A stretch of 64,000 bases of DNA from Tiliqua scincoides. Its lineage: Eukaryota > Chordata > Lepidosauria > Squamata > Scincidae. The stretch spans positions 114,345,307-114,409,306 of the forward strand of contig NC_089822.1 in assembly GCF_035046505.1 (NCBI RefSeq), read 5' to 3'. The translations under genes and the position numbers were made by a program. Positions 60,650 through 64,000 of the stretch are shown piece by piece. The stretch's first letter is position 1. Each line of letters opens with the position of its first letter. The notes beneath the pieces were generated by a model. That model saw only the letters and a program-made list of their open reading frames with translations, did not search any database and was not told the origin of the DNA.

Positions 60650-63500
60650 ATTCTAACTAATGTGGCCAGGACTAACATGGTGGGGTGTGGGCTCTGAATC
60701 ACTGCCCTGGTTAGGGCAGAAATCCTGGTGTGCAGCTCCTCTGACAGGTATATACTGTACACCACAGTGTCTCTAGGCTCACCCCTACGAGTTCTATCAT
60801 CTGAGATGGCTGGAGGCTGGTCTTGACCAGGTTGATTCTGAAGCCATGCTACTGTAGAAATAGCACTGATTCCTGCAGATCCCTTTCAACCCTGTGAGTG
60901 AGAGCGGGAGCGTATCAGGATATCATTCAGATATGGGCAGATGGCCATCCCCTGAATTCACAGGTGGTCACCAGTGATACCAAGATCTTAGAGAATACCA
61001 TTGGAGCTGAGGCCAGGCTGAAGGACTCTATACCGTTACTGCTGTCCCTGGAATGCGAATGGAGGAATCTCCTGTGGGCTGGTCTTATTGGGATGTGAAC
61101 ATACACCTCCTGCTTGTCTTAGAGATGCCAGGAAGTCACTCTGTTGGACTGCTAGCAAAACAGACATTAAGAGTATCCAACATGAACTACTGTTTCCTCA
61201 TCCATCTCTTTAGCCACTTGAGGTTTAGGATAGCCCTGATGTCTCCTGACTTCTTGGGTATGGTGAAGGAGTGGCAGCAGACCCCAGAACTGCTCTGCTC
61301 CAGCCTTGATCAGGATGAGATTGCTTCCAAGATCTGCTTGTGAAGACCCCTGGTGGGGCAGGGAGCATTCAACTCTGGGGAGGGGGTAGCATTTTGCAGT
61401 CCTGGCACATGGGCCAGGACCGCCAGTGGATTCCCCTAATCTCTTGTGAGGAGGGCTCCCTTCTTTCCCTTGGTCTCTACCAGGAATGGATCCAGGATGT
61501 CTCTAAAGACACCACTGCTAACCTTGCCTGGGATTAATGGGACTGTATCTCAGTGGCATAGCCATGTGTTTCTCCTTGCTGTCACCACTGCTGCCATGAC
61601 TCTTGCAGAAAACTGGGTAGTGTCCATGGAGGACCCTAAGAAGGCAGTAGCCAAGTAAATCTTCCTCAGGTCATCCTTTATGCCAGGGGTGCCCAAACCC
61701 CGGCCCTGGGGCCACTTGCGGCCCTCAAGGCCTCTCAATGCGGCCCTCAGGGAGCCCCCAGTCTCCAATGAGCCTCTGGCCCTCCAGAGATTTGTTGGAA
61801 AACACACTGACCCGACGCAACTGCTCTCAGCGTGAGGGCGACTGTTTGACCTCTTGCATGAGCTGTGGGATGAGGGCTCCCTCCACTGCTTGTTGTTTCA
61901 CGTCTGTGATGCAGCAGTGGCAACAAAGGAAAGGCCAACCTTGCTTTGTGCAAGGCCTTTTATAGGCCCTGAGCTATTGAAAGACCTTCATTCATATAAG
62001 TTCATCTTTAGTATATTCATTTATATAAACTTATGTGGATTTGTTCAAATTTTAAATGTAAATTAATTCTTTTTTTTCCCTGGCCCCCAACACAGTGTCA
62101 GAGAGACAATCCTGCCAAAAACTTTGGACACCGCTGCTTTATGCCCTTGGGTAGTTTCACATTGTCTGACAGGTCCTGGATCCAGAGGAATGAAGTGAAC
62201 AGAGAGCCTATTACTGAGGCCAGCTGATGCTTCATAGGCCCTGCAGGGAGGAGTACGCATCTGAGTTGTTTCCTGGGAAGCCCTCACTGCCTGCAGGAAG
62301 GATGATCCCAGTGTGGCGACTGGAGCATCTACTTAGGGTGATCTTAGCATCTACTTTCTCACTGTTGTCCCATGATAGGGTGTAGAACTTGCTAGGGTGT
62401 GAGTCTTGATAGGGTGTGAGTCTCAGCTCTTAGCTGGGGCTGGCTATTCCTACTTCAGCAGTGGCCTGAAGAAGTCAAGCATCGGGAAACCCTAAGAGTT
62501 TTCCTGGCATGCTGGGAACACTGTGCTGGGCCTCCACCCCCTGAAAGATTATTCTGCATCCTCTTGGTTGGTGCACTGCATTTCTGGGACCTCGAGACCT
62601 TCTAGGACAAAAGGAGGGGAAGTCACATTCCATGGGGCTTCTCTTCCTGCTCATCTTCTGACAACTTGACCTCTTCCATGGATCCTTCAGAGTCCAATTT
62701 GTCTGACTCAGGTTGATCCTGGTCATTTCCCCTCCTCTTCCTATGTCTGGATGAAGAATCCATGGTATCATGGCTCTGCTCTCTGGCTCAGCTGTGCTCC
62801 AGTGAGCTCCCAGATTCCTCCTCAGGACATGGCATGCCCATCTGTGTTGCTGTGCCTCTTGATGTTTGAGTTACCCTCAGTTGTGGGTTAAAGGAGGCCA
62901 ATTGTGAGGCTATAATTGCTTCATCAGAGCTGTTAAATCCATCAAGTCTACCCACTGGGCCTTTGCCACTTTTTTGTGAAGCTGCACGATGGGCACAAGG
63001 GTATTCTGGGCTGTGAAGGACCTCGAGGTCCATTGATCTCCCTCTGTGCTCTCTGCCATTCCGTCTCCCCTTGGCTGGATTGGGGACAGGGTAAGGTGGC
63101 CTAGGGCTTAGGGTTTAAGGGCCCAGCAAGCTGCAATTGCGACCCTCTCCAGACACAGTGGGTCTGTTCAACTGGGCTGATATGGCTTGCTGTGGACTCC
63201 CACTTCCCCTCAGTTGGTTTTGGCCCCAGGTGAGCAGGAGGAGGGGAGTACTCACCATCCAGAAGTGCAAGGCTGCTCTCTGGTCTGAGATAAGCAGGTT
63301 GGGCCTGGCAGTCAATGGGGCTTTCTTACCCCTAGCCTGGAATAGCATGCACATAAATCTGCACCACCAAAGAAAGAGAGTGAAGGGGAGGTGTTTTGCA
63401 GCCCAGTGCAGGAAGCACTTGCAAGTATTGCTAGATGCTCCTTCCTAGCCAGCTCATCATCACTTCCTAATATGGGGGCAGCAGATTGTCTGTGCTGAGC
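60650..63500 (-). mobile_element. DIRS-type retroelement fossil
   Basis: Minus-strand sequence at about 60.75-61.45 kb carries recognisable pieces of a DIRS-type reverse transcriptase, including the fingers region and the YLDD-like catalytic neighbourhood. Sequence between about 62.4 and 63.1 kb looks like the gag-like part upstream. The copy is clearly broken, with several interruptions, and is not recent. A hAT element (61684-62136) has inserted into it. Outer limits are estimates; no terminal repeat could be fixed. Confidence 0.65.
61684..62136. mobile_element. hAT-like element, family C, inside DIRS fossil
   Basis: Left end CAGGGGTGCCCAAACCCCGG and right end AAAACTTTGGACACCGCTG are inverted repeats. 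The identical 8-mer CTTTATGC lies at 61676-61683 and 62137-62144. CTTGCGGCCCTCAAGG near the left end shows kinship with the copies at 6020 and 32073. It is 453 bp and non-coding. Confidence 0.9.
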
Positions 63501-64000
63501 AGCTCTTCCACCTGTTCATTCCCGCCATGTGAGGCATGCAGAGGTGAGTGTCTTCTGCCTGTTTTCTGTGAGCCACTGATCTTCTGCTTGCTATGCTCAT
63601 CTGTTTGTGCAGGAAGTCAATGCCCTCCATGAGATGGTTCAGTGCTGTGGCGAGGTTGCTGAAGAAACTCTGTCCAAATGGTGATCGAGAGAAGGATTAT
63701 CTTGGGGCAAGCTGATGACCCTGTTACCCCACAAGGCAAGGTCCGTCTGGAGATTCCAGGAAGCCCTTTCCCTGAGCAAGATCTTTACCATATGAACCTG
63801 CCTGCCTGGGAGGGAGGAGCTTCCCAGACTAAGGTATTGGTAGCAGACATATAATTAAGACTGTAAACACATGTGACAGAGTGGTGGTGTGACACCCTCA
63901 CAGTCACGTGGGAAAATAAAAAGCAATTCAGGTGTATCTTGTGAAACTGTCCAGAAGAAAGGCTACACGAGGGAGAAAGTTTCCTTCATTTTTTGACCTA
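63501..64000. other. Nothing recognised
   Basis: This may be a further part of the DIRS element or flanking DNA. No exon or named repeat is visible up to the window edge. Confidence 0.35.

Overview
The window looks like autosomal or sex-linked DNA from a squamate reptile (lizard or snake). The evidence is a dense squamate-type repeat population: tRNA-derived Sauria-type SINEs, several generations of CR1 LINEs, L2-type LINE ends, dispersed short palindromic units, and at least a dozen small hAT-like transposons with 8-bp target duplications. The species cannot be named from sequence alone.

Three host protein-coding loci are supported, all on the minus strand. (1) TSPYL2 (9822-13065) can be assembled into seven exons with matching splice phases and a 479-residue product. 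(2) GPR173/SREB3 (23897-25009) is a complete single-exon coding region. A possible long non-coding first exon lies at about 45.45-46.9 kb, which would make a ~20 kb intron. (3) An unidentified gene at 55552-57222 has two recognisable 3' coding exons encoding an acidic protein with a C-terminal membrane anchor. The order GPR173 then TSPYL2 on one strand matches human Xp11.22.

Layout from left to right. 1-9.8 kb is almost wholly transposon-derived: hAT-like copies at 35, 1833, 4121 and 6020, an L2 end, and an old CR1 split by younger elements. 9.8-13.6 kb is TSPYL2 and its CpG-rich promoter, flanked at 13.8-14.15 kb by a minisatellite. 14-23.9 kb is intergenic or GPR173 3'UTR and holds a CR1 fragment split by a 207-bp hAT element. 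23.9-25.1 kb is the GPR173 coding exon. 27.2-31.9 kb is a nearly full-length CR1 with two long open frames. 32-40 kb is a cluster of hAT-like elements, including a three-level nest at 37.4-39.0 kb. 40-55 kb is mostly unrecognised sequence with MIR-like and other SINEs. 55.5-57.3 kb is the tail-anchored protein gene. 58.4-64 kb holds MITE-like repeats and a decayed DIRS-type retroelement into which a hAT element has jumped.

Nothing here suggests a bacterial, CRISPR or operon-type system. The most unusual observations are the nested hAT-like elements with matching 8-bp duplications, an apparently unnamed pair of hAT-like copies sharing their ends, a hAT-like element carrying an inverted array of palindromic units, and the unidentified tail-anchored protein gene.
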